From the NCBI GenBank assembly GCA_020431945.1, contig JAGQHH010000016.1, positions 1-32,037 of the forward strand: DNA of 32,037 nucleotides. The letters run 5' to 3'. Positions 24,002 to 32,037 of this stretch are shown here, one piece after another. The notes beneath the pieces were generated by a model that saw only the letters and a program-made list of their open reading frames with translations, had not been told where the DNA came from and made no database searches. This stretch comes from Cyanobacteria bacterium HKST-UBA02 (GTDB lineage: Bacteria > Cyanobacteriota > Vampirovibrionia > Obscuribacterales > Obscuribacteraceae). The position numbers and the translations under genes are program-made. Position 1 is the stretch's first letter. Each line of letters begins with the position of its first letter.

Positions 24002-26468
24002 CAGGGCAGCCAGAAAAACAGACTGTATCGAGGTCAGGGGAGCTCGGCAGAACAACCTTCGTGGTCTCTCGGTAAGCCTGCCCAGAGAGAGTATCATCGT
24101 TTTTACCGGAGTCTCGGGCTCCGGCAAGTCCACCCTGGCTTTCGGCACTATCTATGCCGAGGCCCAGAGGCGCTATTTCGAGTCGGTGGCTCCCTATGCC
24201 CGGAGGCTCATCGCCCAGCTCCCGGCTCCCCATGTGGAGGAGATAGGGGGGCTACCGCCGGCGGTGGCCCTGGAGCAGAAACGTGCCGAGCCGGGCTCCC
24301 GGTCCTCGGTGGGAACCCTCACCACTCTCTCGAATATTTTGAGGATGCTCTTCTCTCGGGCCGGCAGCTATCCGGATGCAGGAAGCAAGAGGCTGGATTC
24401 GGACGCCTTTTCTCCTAATACCGCCGAGGGTGCCTGTCCGGATTGCCACGGAGTCGGTGTCATCCATGATGTCACCGAAGAGTCCCTGGTTCCGGATCCG
24501 AGCCTCAGCATAAGAGAAAAAGCCGTGGCTGCCTGGCCCGGTGCCTGGCAGGGAAAGAACTACCGGGATATCCTGGCTACCCTGGGCTATAACATCGACA
24601 TTCCATTCAAAGATCTCTCGAAAAAAGACAGGCACTGGATACTCTTCACCGACGAGCAGCCGGTGGTGACCGTTCACGCTGAAAGAGAGGCCCATCGCAT
24701 CCAGCGTCCTTATAAAGGCACTTATATGAGCGCTGCTGTCTATGTGAAAAAGACTTTCGCCACCACCGGAAGTGCGACGCTTCGCAAGCGGGTTCTCCAG
24801 TTCATGAACACCTCCGACTGCTCCTCTTGCAAGGGAAAGCGACTGAAGGCGGAAGCCCTGGCTGTGCGATTCGGCGGGCACGATATAGCCGAGCTGCAGG
24901 AGATGGCGGTGAGCCGCCTGCTCGAGATCATAAAAGGCGCCCCGGAGCTCGAGACGAACGAGGCAGCACCGCTAATGGTGGAGGAGATCCGCGAACGCAT
25001 CGAGCTTCTTTCCCAGCTCGGTCTCGACTATCTCAGTCTCGATCGGCCGGCTCCGACTCTTTCGGCCGGCGAGCTTCAACGGTTGAGACTGACTACTCTG
25101 TTTCATTCGGGCTTGTTCGGAGTCGTCTATGTCCTGGATGAGCCTTCGGCGGGGCTCCATCCCCTGGATGCCGAGCCCCTTGCTTCCATGCTCTTCCGTC
25201 TGAAAGAAGAAGGCAATACTCTCATCCTTGTCGAGCATGAGCTCGATCTCGTGCGCCAGGCGGACTGGATAGTCGATATCGGACCCGGCGGCGGCGACCG
25301 CGGCGGCAAGCTGATCTATAGCGGACCGGTGGCAGATCTGGATAGCAGTCCCGAGTCTGTAACCGCCGGATTTCTCAACGGCAACCGGAAAATGAGATCC
25401 AGACCGCGCCTCGAGCCCGAGGAGTTCTTCACTCTCAAAGGAGCCAGCCGTAACAATCTCCAGGATCTCGAAGCACGCTTTCCGCTGGGTCTTCTCACCA
25501 CCGTCACCGGTGTCTCGGGAGCCGGCAAGTCTACCCTGGTAAGCAGAGTCCTGGCTCAGACAGTTAGAGAATGGCTCGGTTCTCCCGATGAAGACCCCGG
25601 CGATGATGCCGAGGACGATGATGAACTCATGGATGAAAAGCCCGATCGCGGCAAAGCAACCATTTCCGGAGCGGAGCGTATCAAGCGGCTCGTCTGTGTC
25701 GACCAGAAGCCTATAGGCAGGACACCCCGGTCTAACCTGGCTACCTATACGGGACTTTTCGATCATATTCGAAAGCTCTTTGCCGCCACCGACGAGGCCA
25801 GGAAAAGGGGCTATGGTGCCGGACGATTCTCCTTCAATGTCGCCGAGGGGCGCTGTCCGGTCTGCGAAGGGGAAGGCTTCGTCTCGGTTGAGCTTCTCTT
25901 TCTACCCAGTGTCTATGCTCCTTGCGCTTCATGCAAGGGAAGGCGCTATAAAGAGTCGACCCTGGAGATTGAATACAAAGGTGTCGATATCGCCTCGGTT
26001 CTCGACATGACCGTGGATGCAGCCTGTGAATTCTTCGAAGACAGCAAGCAGGTGGCAAGACCGCTCAATATCCTGCGTCAGGTGGGTCTCGGCTATCTCA
26101 AGCTGGGTCAGCCTGCCACTGAGCTCTCCGGGGGAGAGGCCCAGAGGATCAAACTCGCCTCCGAGCTCAAACGCGAGCAGAAAGGCAAGACCCTCTATCT
26201 TCTCGATGAGCCCACCACCGGGTTGCATCCCGATGATATCGAGAAGCTCCTGATCCTTCTTTATGGTCTTGTAGAAGCCGGCAATACAGTCATTGTCGTC
26301 GAGCATGACATGAATGTGGTGGCGAGAAGCGACTGGGTGATCGAGATGGGACCCGGCGCTGCCGACCATGGCGGTCTCGTTGTTGCCGAAGGTACACCGG
26401 AGCAAGTCGCCCGGGCCAGAGGCAAAAGCGCACCGTATTTGAAACTGGCCCTCGAGGAGCTGGTCTAG
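23985..26468 (+). CDS. UvrA2-type ABC ATPase lacking the UvrB-binding domain
   Basis: An 827-aa protein. Two ABC ATPase halves: Walker [10 protein letters not shown] (42-50) and GVSGAGKST (509-517), signatures TLSAGE (358-363) and ELSGGE, Walker [13 protein letters not shown] and [12 protein letters not shown]. Zinc modules are kept (C151-x-x-C154 with C279-x-x-C282; later CPVC and CASC). The stretch that forms the UvrB-binding domain in canonical UvrA is missing: only about 25 residues separate NILRMLFSR from the first zinc pair. An acidic insert (about 534-552, many Asp/Glu) interrupts the second half. Such UvrA2 proteins contribute to damage tolerance or drug resistance independently of UvrB. 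The start is TTG, with AAGGG about nine bases upstream, inside the TPR gene end. Confidence 0.88.
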   Translation: MRRSCNRAARKTDCIEVRGARQNNLRGLSVSLPRESIIVFTGVSGSGKSTLAFGTIYAEAQRRYFESVAPYARRLIAQLPAPHVEEIGGLPPAVALEQKRAEPGSRSSVGTLTTLSNILRMLFSRAGSYPDAGSKRLDSDAFSPNTAEGACPDCHGVGVIHDVTEESLVPDPSLSIREKAVAAWPGAWQGKNYRDILATLGYNIDIPFKDLSKKDRHWILFTDEQPVVTVHAEREAHRIQRPYKGTYMSAAVYVKKTFATTGSATLRKRVLQFMNTSDCSSCKGKRLKAEALAVRFGGHDIAELQEMAVSRLLEIIKGAPELETNEAAPLMVEEIRERIELLSQLGLDYLSLDRPAPTLSAGELQRLRLTTLFHSGLFGVVYVLDEPSAGLHPLDAEPLASMLFRLKEEGNTLILVEHELDLVRQADWIVDIGPGGGDRGGKLIYSGPVADLDSSPESVTAGFLNGNRKMRSRPRLEPEEFFTLKGASRNNLQDLEARFPLGLLTTVTGVSGAGKSTLVSRVLAQTVREWLGSPDEDPGDDAEDDDELMDEKPDRGKATISGAERIKRLVCVDQKPIGRTPRSNLATYTGLFDHIRKLFAATDEARKRGYGAGRFSFNVAEGRCPVCEGEGFVSVELLFLPSVYAPCASCKGRRYKESTLEIEYKGVDIASVLDMTVDAACEFFEDSKQVARPLNILRQVGLGYLKLGQPATELSGGEAQRIKLASELKREQKGKTLYLLDEPTTGLHPDDIEKLLILLYGLVEAGNTVIVVEHDMNVVARSDWVIEMGPGAADHGGLVVAEGTPEQVARARGKSAPYLKLALEELV

Positions 26469-26469
26469 A

Positions 26470-27171
26470 CTAGTTTTCTAGAGGCAAGATTCGTGCACGT
26501 TCGGCGTCGAGATAATATTGCCTCTTCGCCTGATCGAACTCGAGGATACCTGTAATCTGATTCTTGCTCGAATCAGCGACCACAACTTTCGCGGAGAGGT
26601 TTCTTAGATACACAGGCTCGAATGACCGCGATGTGATCAAATACGGTCCGTCCTTATCATCGTCAGTGTAAATGGTGCCTTTGAGAGTTACTTCCTTTCC
26701 CAATAGCTCTTTCTTGTCCAGGATCTGGCAATCGGGCTCATCACTATCAAAGAGAACGAAAAGCGTCATGGAGTGGGGACCCAGAACGACTTTTCGCTCA
26801 TAGCCAAGGTCAGAAGCCATCTCTATCAGCTGACCCAGAAATTTACGCAGTTCCGGTCTGCTACAACCTGGACCTATGCTGGCAAAAAAGACTTCCCGAT
26901 CAGAGCGCGTTTTCAGAAACGCTGCCAGTTCTGCCTTAGTGCCTTCAAAAATACGCTTGTACTCCTTACCCTGCTTCTCTGTTACCGAGAACTCGTTCCG
27001 CCAGAGTACGTTACACTCGATCACCGGATAGCATTGAAAGAGATTCAGGATCTCTTCGGCGGCGGCTCCTCTGGCCCTGTAATAGCCAGGCTCGATTGCC
27101 GAGCTCTGCCCGGGGAAGAGACAACAAGCCAGCATTGCCAGGGCAAGATACATTGATCTTTTTCGATTCAC
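26470..27171 (-). CDS. Small secreted protein of unknown function
   Basis: About 233 aa from a GTG (Met-Asn-Arg-Lys-Arg-Ser then MYLALAMLACCLFPGQSSA), a well-formed signal peptide with a basic n-region; starting at the ATG six codons later would lose the basic residues. The mature part (IEPGYYRARGAAAEEILNLF..., GPHSMTLFVLFDSDEPDCQI, ELLGKEVTLKGTIYTDDDKD, QITGILEFDQAKRQYYLDAE) is not a family I know; the second half looks like a small beta domain of OB-like character. The GTG lies inside the second copy of the repeated palindrome. The stop is one base from the convergent UvrA2 stop. It follows the aminotransferase by 47 bases and may share its transcript. Confidence 0.7.
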   Translation of the reverse strand: MNRKRSMYLALAMLACCLFPGQSSAIEPGYYRARGAAAEEILNLFQCYPVIECNVLWRNEFSVTEKQGKEYKRIFEGTKAELAAFLKTRSDREVFFASIGPGCSRPELRKFLGQLIEMASDLGYERKVVLGPHSMTLFVLFDSDEPDCQILDKKELLGKEVTLKGTIYTDDDKDGPYLITSRSFEPVYLRNLSAKVVVADSSKNQITGILEFDQAKRQYYLDAERARILPLEN

Positions 27172-27186
27172 GGACCCCGTGAATCG
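27164..27186. repeat. Palindrome with core TCACGGACCCCGTGA (copy 2)
   Basis: Ten-base arms CGATTCACGG and CCGTGAATCG surround ACC. It lies between the aminotransferase stop and the signal peptide of the secreted protein, overlapping the likely GTG start. The core is identical to the copy at 16161-16177, and both copies are preceded by TTTCGA. Flanks are A-rich, not T-rich, on the outgoing minus strand, so it is not a classic terminator. Confidence 0.6.
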
Positions 27187-27218
27187 CAGAAAAGAAAGAT
27201 AGTTGATACCGGCAGCCA

Positions 27219-28403
27219 TCACCTGGCGGCGAGAAGCTCGCAAGCACGCTCGATGGTCTCGGGGCGCTTGGCGAAACAGAAGCGAAGAGCCTGGCTCGGG
27301 CTACCCGGGCGGAAAAAGCTGAATCCGGATACGGACACGATCTTGCGTTCCCGGGCAAGATATTCGGCAGCTTCTTCGTCGCTTGCAAGACCGAGATGTT
27401 TGCAGTCGGCAAAAATGAAATAGGTCCCCTCTGGAGGGATGAGTCCGAAACCGGCTCCGGCAAGAGCATCGGAGAGGCTGTCCCGGAGACTCTGGTAGCT
27501 GGTCTTGAGCTCGGCATAATAAGAATCGGGAAGGGACACCGCTGTGATGCCGGCTATCTGGAAAGGGGTAGGCGCCACCAGGGTGAGATAATCGTGCACT
27601 CGTCTGAGGGCGGCGCTATATTCAGGCGGGGCGATCACCCAGCCGACCCGCCAGCCTGTGAGATTGTAAGACTTGGATAGCCCCGAGCAGGTGAATGTCC
27701 GCTCTGCCATTCCCGGGATAGTGGCCATGACGATGTGCTCGCGACCGTCATAGGTCATGTGCTCGTAGATCTCGTCACAGATGGCCAGGACGTCCCACTT
27801 GAGACAGAGGCTGGCAATGCACTCCAGCTCCTTTCTCGTGAATACACGGGTCGTGGGGTTATTGGGATTGCTCAGGATAATCGCCCGGGTATTTTCGTTG
27901 AAGGCTGCTGCCAGCTCCTCTTCGTCAAAGGTCCAGTGAGGCGGATTGAGCTTCACATAGCGCACCTGACCGTGGCAGAGGACGATATTGCTGAAATAGT
28001 TCTCGTAGAAAGGCTCGAAAACAATGACTTCCTCGCCGGGATTGACAACTGAAAGAAGCGCCGCATTGACTGCTTCGCTCACCCCCACAGTGACGGTGAC
28101 CTCCGACTGGGGATCGACCTCCATTGCGTAATGACGACGGTACTTCTCAGCGATGGCCTGGCGAAAAGGAGGATGTCCCCAGGTGTCGCAGTACTGATTC
28201 TTATTGGACAGAATCGCCTCCACCGCCGCTTCCTTCACCGCCAGGGGAGCCTCGAACTCGGGCAGACCCTGGGCAAGGTTGACGACCTCGCCGCGCTCGG
28301 TGGCTGCTGCCACTCGTTTCATGGAATCACGGATGTTGGAGGGCGGAATCGCCCTGGCTCTCTCGGAAATCTCTACGAGATGGGTGTTACTGGTCATCGG
28401 CAT
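27219..28403 (-). CDS. PLP-dependent class I/II aminotransferase
   Basis: A 394-aa fold-type I enzyme. The PLP lysine is K244 in SGLSKSYNLTGWRVGW; NPNNPTTRVF (179-188) and CDEIYEHMTY (209-218) supply the Asn and Asp/Tyr that hold PLP; LRFCFAKR near the end carries the substrate carboxylate arginine. N-terminal NLAQGLPEFEAP is typical of the aspartate/methionine/kynurenine aminotransferase subgroup. The amino donor cannot be decided from sequence. There is an alternative ATG two codons in. No Shine-Dalgarno is seen, and the start is only 35 bases from the divergent gene's start, so promoters must be compact or lie inside the neighbouring genes. Confidence 0.9.
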   Translation of the reverse strand: MPMTSNTHLVEISERARAIPPSNIRDSMKRVAAATERGEVVNLAQGLPEFEAPLAVKEAAVEAILSNKNQYCDTWGHPPFRQAIAEKYRRHYAMEVDPQSEVTVTVGVSEAVNAALLSVVNPGEEVIVFEPFYENYFSNIVLCHGQVRYVKLNPPHWTFDEEELAAAFNENTRAIILSNPNNPTTRVFTRKELECIASLCLKWDVLAICDEIYEHMTYDGREHIVMATIPGMAERTFTCSGLSKSYNLTGWRVGWVIAPPEYSAALRRVHDYLTLVAPTPFQIAGITAVSLPDSYYAELKTSYQSLRDSLSDALAGAGFGLIPPEGTYFIFADCKHLGLASDEEAAEYLARERKIVSVSGFSFFRPGSPSQALRFCFAKRPETIERACELLAAR

Positions 28404-28438
28404 ATATTAACACCCGGGACGTGCTACCATTTCCAGTT

Positions 28439-29212
28439 ATGATAAAAACAGTCTCTCCGGCATTAAAAGCCCTTGTCGAAAGCTTGATCGACTATGCAGG
28501 CTTGTTTCCTCCTGCCGGTCTTTCCCTCGATATTGCTCTTGCTAACTATCAGGAATACAGGAGCGCCCCGCGGTCCTTCATGTTGCGCAGTTTCGTGCTC
28601 AAGGCCGGTGACATGGAGAAAGCTCCCGGCAGTCTCGACGGTCATTTCGCGGTCCTCGCCGAAACGCCCGTGGAGATTCTGGTGAAGCGTGCTGCCAGTT
28701 TCGAGACCACAGTGCCTTCTGCCTGCGAAGTGCCCGTTTATTGCGAGACCGCTATCGATGAACTCGACCGGGTGAAAGAAGCAGGCAATTTTGCCAAGAT
28801 TCGCTGTGGAGGCGTCAAGCCCGAAGCGATTCCATCGGTGGAAGCGGTGGCCGCTTTTATCAGGGCATGCGCTTCTCGAAAGCTTGCTTTCAAAGCCACT
28901 GCCGGACTGCACCATCCCCTGAGAGCCGAGCAGACCCTTACCTATGAAAGCGACGCACCGAGGGCGGTGATGCATGGCTTTCTCAATGTCCTTCTGGCTT
29001 CTGCCTTCGCCTTTCACGGCGACGATGACATCGAGCCGATTCTGCGCGAGACCGATCCCAGGGCATTTAGTTTCGATGAGCGCGCCCATTTCAAAGATCG
29101 CAGCCTCGGTGAAGAGCAGATCCGTGCGGCCCGCCGGGATTTCGTCCATTCCATAGGCTCCTGCTCATTCGAAGAGCCGGTGGCCGACCTCGAGACCCTG
29201 GGTCTCCTCTAG
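28439..29212 (+). CDS. Unrecognised 257-aa cytosolic protein, possibly TIM-barrel-like
   Basis: MIKTVSPALKALVESLIDYA, then GLFPPAGLSLDIALANYQEY and later KIRCGGVKPEAIPSVEAVAA, KLAFKATAGLHHPLRAEQTL and a C-terminal GSCSFEEPVADL. The YAGLFPPA and FKATAGLHHP motifs suggest a conserved family of unknown function that I recall only as hypothetical. Alternation of beta-strands and helices with short charged loops (CGG, KATAG) resembles a beta/alpha barrel with a phosphate- or anion-binding site, but that is inference. No signal peptide and no membrane segment. A GTG six codons upstream is an alternative start. Nine bases separate it from the following kinase gene, so they are probably co-transcribed. 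Confidence 0.75.
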   Translation: MIKTVSPALKALVESLIDYAGLFPPAGLSLDIALANYQEYRSAPRSFMLRSFVLKAGDMEKAPGSLDGHFAVLAETPVEILVKRAASFETTVPSACEVPVYCETAIDELDRVKEAGNFAKIRCGGVKPEAIPSVEAVAAFIRACASRKLAFKATAGLHHPLRAEQTLTYESDAPRAVMHGFLNVLLASAFAFHGDDDIEPILRETDPRAFSFDERAHFKDRSLGEEQIRAARRDFVHSIGSCSFEEPVADLETLGLL

Positions 29213-29221
29213 ACAGCCTCT

Positions 29222-31069
29222 ATGGTCGATGTTATCGCCGATCGTTTCGAGCTCCGGGAGCTCCTGGGTGCAGGGGGGATGGGGAAGGTCTATGCCGCTA
29301 TCGACCTGATTCTGCAAAGAGAGGTGGCAGTCAAAGTGCTGACCAGCGACCTGCCCATGGACGCCGATTCGATCCAGCGGCTCCAGAGAGAAGCCAGGGC
29401 TCTTGCGGCAATTGACGACCCCGGAATAGTCAGGATCTTCGATTTCGGTGTCACCGCCGACAATGAGCCGTTTCTGGTGATGGAGAGGCTCCATGGACGC
29501 AGCCTCGCTCAGATCCTTACAGAGAATGGTCCGCTTCCACCGGAGGAAGTGCTATCAATTGCCCACCAGATTGTCGAGACCATGTCTCATGTGCATTCCC
29601 AGGGCATTCTCCACCGGGACCTCAAACCGTCCAACATCATAATTGTCGACGGCCGAGTGAAGATTATCGATCTGGGCATCGCATTTCTTTTCGATGCGGA
29701 TCAAAAGCTCACCGCCACCGGTGCAGCTATCGGGTCGCCGTTATATATGAGTCCCGAGCAGGCCAGGAACAATGAGCCGGACCAGCGGTCGGATATTTAT
29801 TCCCTGGGCTGCCTGATCTTCGCCATGCTCGCAGGACGCCCGCCTTTCTCCGGACAGAGCGCCCTCGAGACCATCGAGATGCATTGCAACGAAGTGCCGC
29901 CGGTGCTGGTGGATGTTACAGAGGGAGCGGTACCGCAAGAGGTGGCGGATATCGTTTCTAGATGTCTTGCAAAAGAACCGAAGAGCCGATTCACCACCAT
30001 GTCCGAGCTTGGCTCCGCACTGAAAGCCGTCGGCCCGGAGATCAGTGCCGAGGGCAAAGAAGGCGAGGAGCCGACACGGAAGGAGCGAGCCGGCTTAATA
30101 GGAGTGTTGTCTCTTGTTCTGGCTGGTGCCGTTCTTGTAGTTGTATGTTTGCTGCCCCTCTCTTTTCTCTTGCAATCCGAAAAGCAAGAGTCTGACAGAC
30201 CAAAGTTGAAGAAGAAAGGTCCGGGTAAACTCGATGTCGTCGACGCTCTGAATGAAGTAATACCACAGGATTCGCAAAAGTTTTTCCGCAGTCATCTCGG
30301 TCAGGGAGATTCGCTGCGGGCGGCACCCGATACCACAGATGATGATTTGAAATCCCTGAGCGATGAGGACGATGTATCCGTCCTTTCACTTCACGGCAGC
30401 AGGGTGACCGGACAGGGACTGAAATATGTGGCGAAGATGCCTCTCACTAATCTTTCTCTCCGGGATTCGAATATGACTGACGCCAATGCCAGGCTCGTCT
30501 TGAAATTTCCTGATCTGGTCGGCATGGATCTGAGTGGTTGCGATGGAATCACTGACGCCGGTGTCATCGAGATCGCCGCCCTACCGAAGCTCAAGACATA
30601 TTATCTCGGCTCTCCCCGGCTTACGACAAAGGCATTCGAGAGACTGGCCGAGGTTCCGACCTTGCAGACCGTGGTTTTTCGATTCAAGGAGACGGAGGTT
30701 CCGGAAGGCGCCGTATCGGCTCTATCGAAGTCCCATTCTATAGAGACGATCCATTTTCACTCGTGCGAAAAACTACCGGACTATGCCATTCGAGAATTGA
30801 GCGACTTCAAACGCCTGTCGGTATGTGGCTTCTTCCATACAGTTCTCACTGTCGATCTCGCCAGGCTTCTCTGCAAGGCAAACATTCACGATTTCTATAT
30901 TACCGATTGCGATTTTCAGCCGGGAGCGATCAAAGAGCTCTCGAAGAGCCGGTTCAAGTCAATCAAGCTTGCCATGATCAAGGACCCTGACGGTGAGATC
31001 GCCTGGTTGAAGAAGAAGCGTCCCGATATGACGATTGTTGTAGAGAAGAATCAATTTGAGTCTTTCTGA
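29222..31069 (+). CDS. Receptor-like Ser/Thr kinase with LRR ectodomain
   Basis: A 615-aa protein. The kinase domain starts almost at once: GAGGMGKV (16-23), K38, HRDLKPSN (131-138), DLG in place of DFG (150-152), then GSPLYMSPEQ and RSDIYSLGC. DLG is found in many active bacterial kinases. Membrane helix at about 290-317, then a Lys-rich juxtamembrane stretch and about eight irregular leucine-rich repeats (LSLRDSNMTDANARLVLKFP, MDLSGCDGITDAGVIEIAAL) to the end. Unlike the kinase at 17529-19670 it has no N-terminal zinc ribbons. No PASTA domains. The next kinase begins 4 bases after its stop. It likely senses an extracytoplasmic cue and phosphorylates cytosolic targets; ligand and targets are unknown. 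Confidence 0.9.
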   Translation: MVDVIADRFELRELLGAGGMGKVYAAIDLILQREVAVKVLTSDLPMDADSIQRLQREARALAAIDDPGIVRIFDFGVTADNEPFLVMERLHGRSLAQILTENGPLPPEEVLSIAHQIVETMSHVHSQGILHRDLKPSNIIIVDGRVKIIDLGIAFLFDADQKLTATGAAIGSPLYMSPEQARNNEPDQRSDIYSLGCLIFAMLAGRPPFSGQSALETIEMHCNEVPPVLVDVTEGAVPQEVADIVSRCLAKEPKSRFTTMSELGSALKAVGPEISAEGKEGEEPTRKERAGLIGVLSLVLAGAVLVVVCLLPLSFLLQSEKQESDRPKLKKKGPGKLDVVDALNEVIPQDSQKFFRSHLGQGDSLRAAPDTTDDDLKSLSDEDDVSVLSLHGSRVTGQGLKYVAKMPLTNLSLRDSNMTDANARLVLKFPDLVGMDLSGCDGITDAGVIEIAALPKLKTYYLGSPRLTTKAFERLAEVPTLQTVVFRFKETEVPEGAVSALSKSHSIETIHFHSCEKLPDYAIRELSDFKRLSVCGFFHTVLTVDLARLLCKANIHDFYITDCDFQPGAIKELSKSRFKSIKLAMIKDPDGEIAWLKKKRPDMTIVVEKNQFESF

Positions 31070-31073
31070 AGAG

Positions 31074-32037
31074 ATGAGCGAAAAAGACGGTAAGCTACTG
31101 AACGATCGCTACGAGCTGGCGGATCTGATTGCCTCGGGGGGCATGGGTGAGGTCTATCGAGCGACGGACCTTATACTCAAACGTGTGGTCGCTATCAAGC
31201 TTCTTCCCGGTGGATTCGCCGGACGCGACATCCAGCGGCTCCAGAGGGAAGCCAGGGTCCTGGGCAGTCTTTCGCATGCTCATCTGGTGCAGATATTCGA
31301 CTTCGGCTCCAGTGACGACGGTAGACCATATCTGGTCATGGAATTTCTCGAAGGGGAAGATCTGGAGAGGCTTATCCAAAGCGCTCCTCTTTCACTATCG
31401 AAAGTGCGGGAGATTGCTTTTCAAATTCTTGAAGGGCTTGCCTATATGCACTCCCAAGGGGTGGTCCATCGGGATCTGAAACCGTCCAACATTTTTCTTG
31501 TTGCCGATGAGAACGGCCAGGAGATCGTCAAGATAATCGATCTCGGTCTCGCTCGTCTCGAGGAGACCGGCTCGGAAGAGAAAGATGGACAGAAGCTCAC
31601 CAGAAGTGGTGCAGCAGTGGGCTCGCCGTTTTATATGAGCCCGGAGCAGGTTCGCAGCGAGTCTCCGGATTCTCGAAGCGACATCTATGCTTTCGGATGT
31701 CTCCTCTTTGCCATGATCGCGGGCAGACCGCCTTTCGTGAGCGACAACCCCATGGCCACTTTCGAGATGCATTTGAAGGCGGCGCCCCCGTCTCTGGAGC
31801 AAGTCACCGGCAAGATGCATCCTGAAGGTCTGGAAGATCTGATTGCCACCTGTCTCGAAAAAGATCCGGACAGTCGCTTCCAGTCCATCCCCGATCTCGA
31901 AGAAGCTCTTTCCAGCATCGATTTCGATCTCTCTAAAAGCACCGCTCCGGAGTCCCGCAAGAAGAGCGGAAAACTGTTCCTGCCGGTTGTTTCCTTAATA
32001 TCGTTCTTACTGATTGCATCACTGGCTTTTCTATTCC
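31074..32037 (+). CDS. Ser/Thr kinase, second of a tandem pair (partial, runs off right edge)
   Basis: Read by hand: 321 codons are visible from the ATG (MSEKDGKLLNDRYELADLIA) and stay open to the edge. G-loop ASGGMGEV, K42, HRDLKPSN (132-139), DLG (156-158), GSPFYMSPEQ, SRSDIYAFGC. A hydrophobic segment (LFLPVVSLISFLLIASLAFL) begins just before the edge at about residue 301, so an ectodomain, probably LRR like its neighbour, is expected beyond. The domain aligns closely with the preceding kinase, for example IQRLQREAR, HSQG, HRDLKPSNI and AGRPPF. The first glycine of the loop is Ala here; whether this weakens ATP binding is uncertain. It lies four bases after the previous stop. Confidence 0.85.
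   Translation, partial: MSEKDGKLLNDRYELADLIASGGMGEVYRATDLILKRVVAIKLLPGGFAGRDIQRLQREARVLGSLSHAHLVQIFDFGSSDDGRPYLVMEFLEGEDLERLIQSAPLSLSKVREIAFQILEGLAYMHSQGVVHRDLKPSNIFLVADENGQEIVKIIDLGLARLEETGSEEKDGQKLTRSGAAVGSPFYMSPEQVRSESPDSRSDIYAFGCLLFAMIAGRPPFVSDNPMATFEMHLKAAPPSLEQVTGKMHPEGLEDLIATCLEKDPDSRFQSIPDLEEALSSIDFDLSKSTAPESRKKSGKLFLPVVSLISFLLIASLAFLF

Noticed and set aside
26463..26482. TCTAGA-rich symmetric sequence at the convergent UvrA2 / secreted-protein ends as a terminator
   Set aside because: No stable stem plus U-run can be drawn; it is mostly the overlap of two stop codons.
27164..27186. The palindrome as an intrinsic terminator for the aminotransferase gene
   Set aside because: On the outgoing minus strand the stem is followed by A residues, not a U-run.

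Overview
The window is almost fully coding: about 22 genes, with no gap over 300 bases and no rRNA, tRNA, CRISPR array or insertion sequence that I can recognise. It looks like a Gram-negative, moderately GC-rich bacterium. It has two TPR lipoproteins, two further exported TPR proteins, three membrane Ser/Thr kinases (two complete ones with leucine-rich-repeat ectodomains), a PBP4-type peptidase and many TTG/GTG starts, and many genes lack a clear Shine-Dalgarno. This mix resembles non-photosynthetic relatives of Cyanobacteria (Obscuribacterales-like), but that placement is an inference from style and was not tested by any search.

Layout. (1) 1-4665, minus strand: a tight operon of a 66-aa helical protein, a three-domain TM0106-type nuclease/exonuclease/helicase, and the N-terminal part of a membrane protein of the fused spermidine-synthase family that runs off the left edge. 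(2) 4714-4853: a divergent control region carrying three separate dyad symmetries. (3) 4854-9955, plus strand: a WYL regulator, two tandemly duplicated SMC/RecF-like ATPases, a HAD phosphatase and a TPR lipoprotein. (4) 9967-11777, minus: a 2-oxoglutarate/Fe(II)-type oxygenase overlapped by a nucleoside-deoxyribosyltransferase-like protein. (5) 11972-13505: a DUF3592 membrane protein converging on a second TPR lipoprotein that is a paralogue of the first. (6) 13568-17522, plus: a VirD4/TraG-like ATPase with a zinc ribbon and an extra-large periplasmic beta domain, behind a near-consensus promoter, then a glucosaminidase-type peptidoglycan hydrolase with no signal peptide. (7) 22201-17529, minus: TPR protein, PBP4-like D-Ala-D-Ala carboxypeptidase, and a zinc-ribbon/kinase/LRR receptor. 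(8) 22340-26468, plus: exported TPR protein overlapping a UvrA2 ATPase that lacks the UvrB-binding domain. (9) 28403-26470, minus: class I aminotransferase and a small secreted protein. (10) 28439-end, plus: an unrecognised 257-aa protein and two head-to-tail kinases, the second cut by the right edge.

The best candidates for something new are: the nuclease-helicase / WYL / twin-ATPase block, which has the composition of a defence or DNA-repair island without matching a system I can name; the zinc-ribbon VirD4-like ATPase next to a signal-less cell-wall hydrolase; the kinase with a duplicated zinc ribbon placed behind a PBP4; and a palindrome with the same 15-base core at two distant places. 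All functional links between neighbours are inference from gene order.
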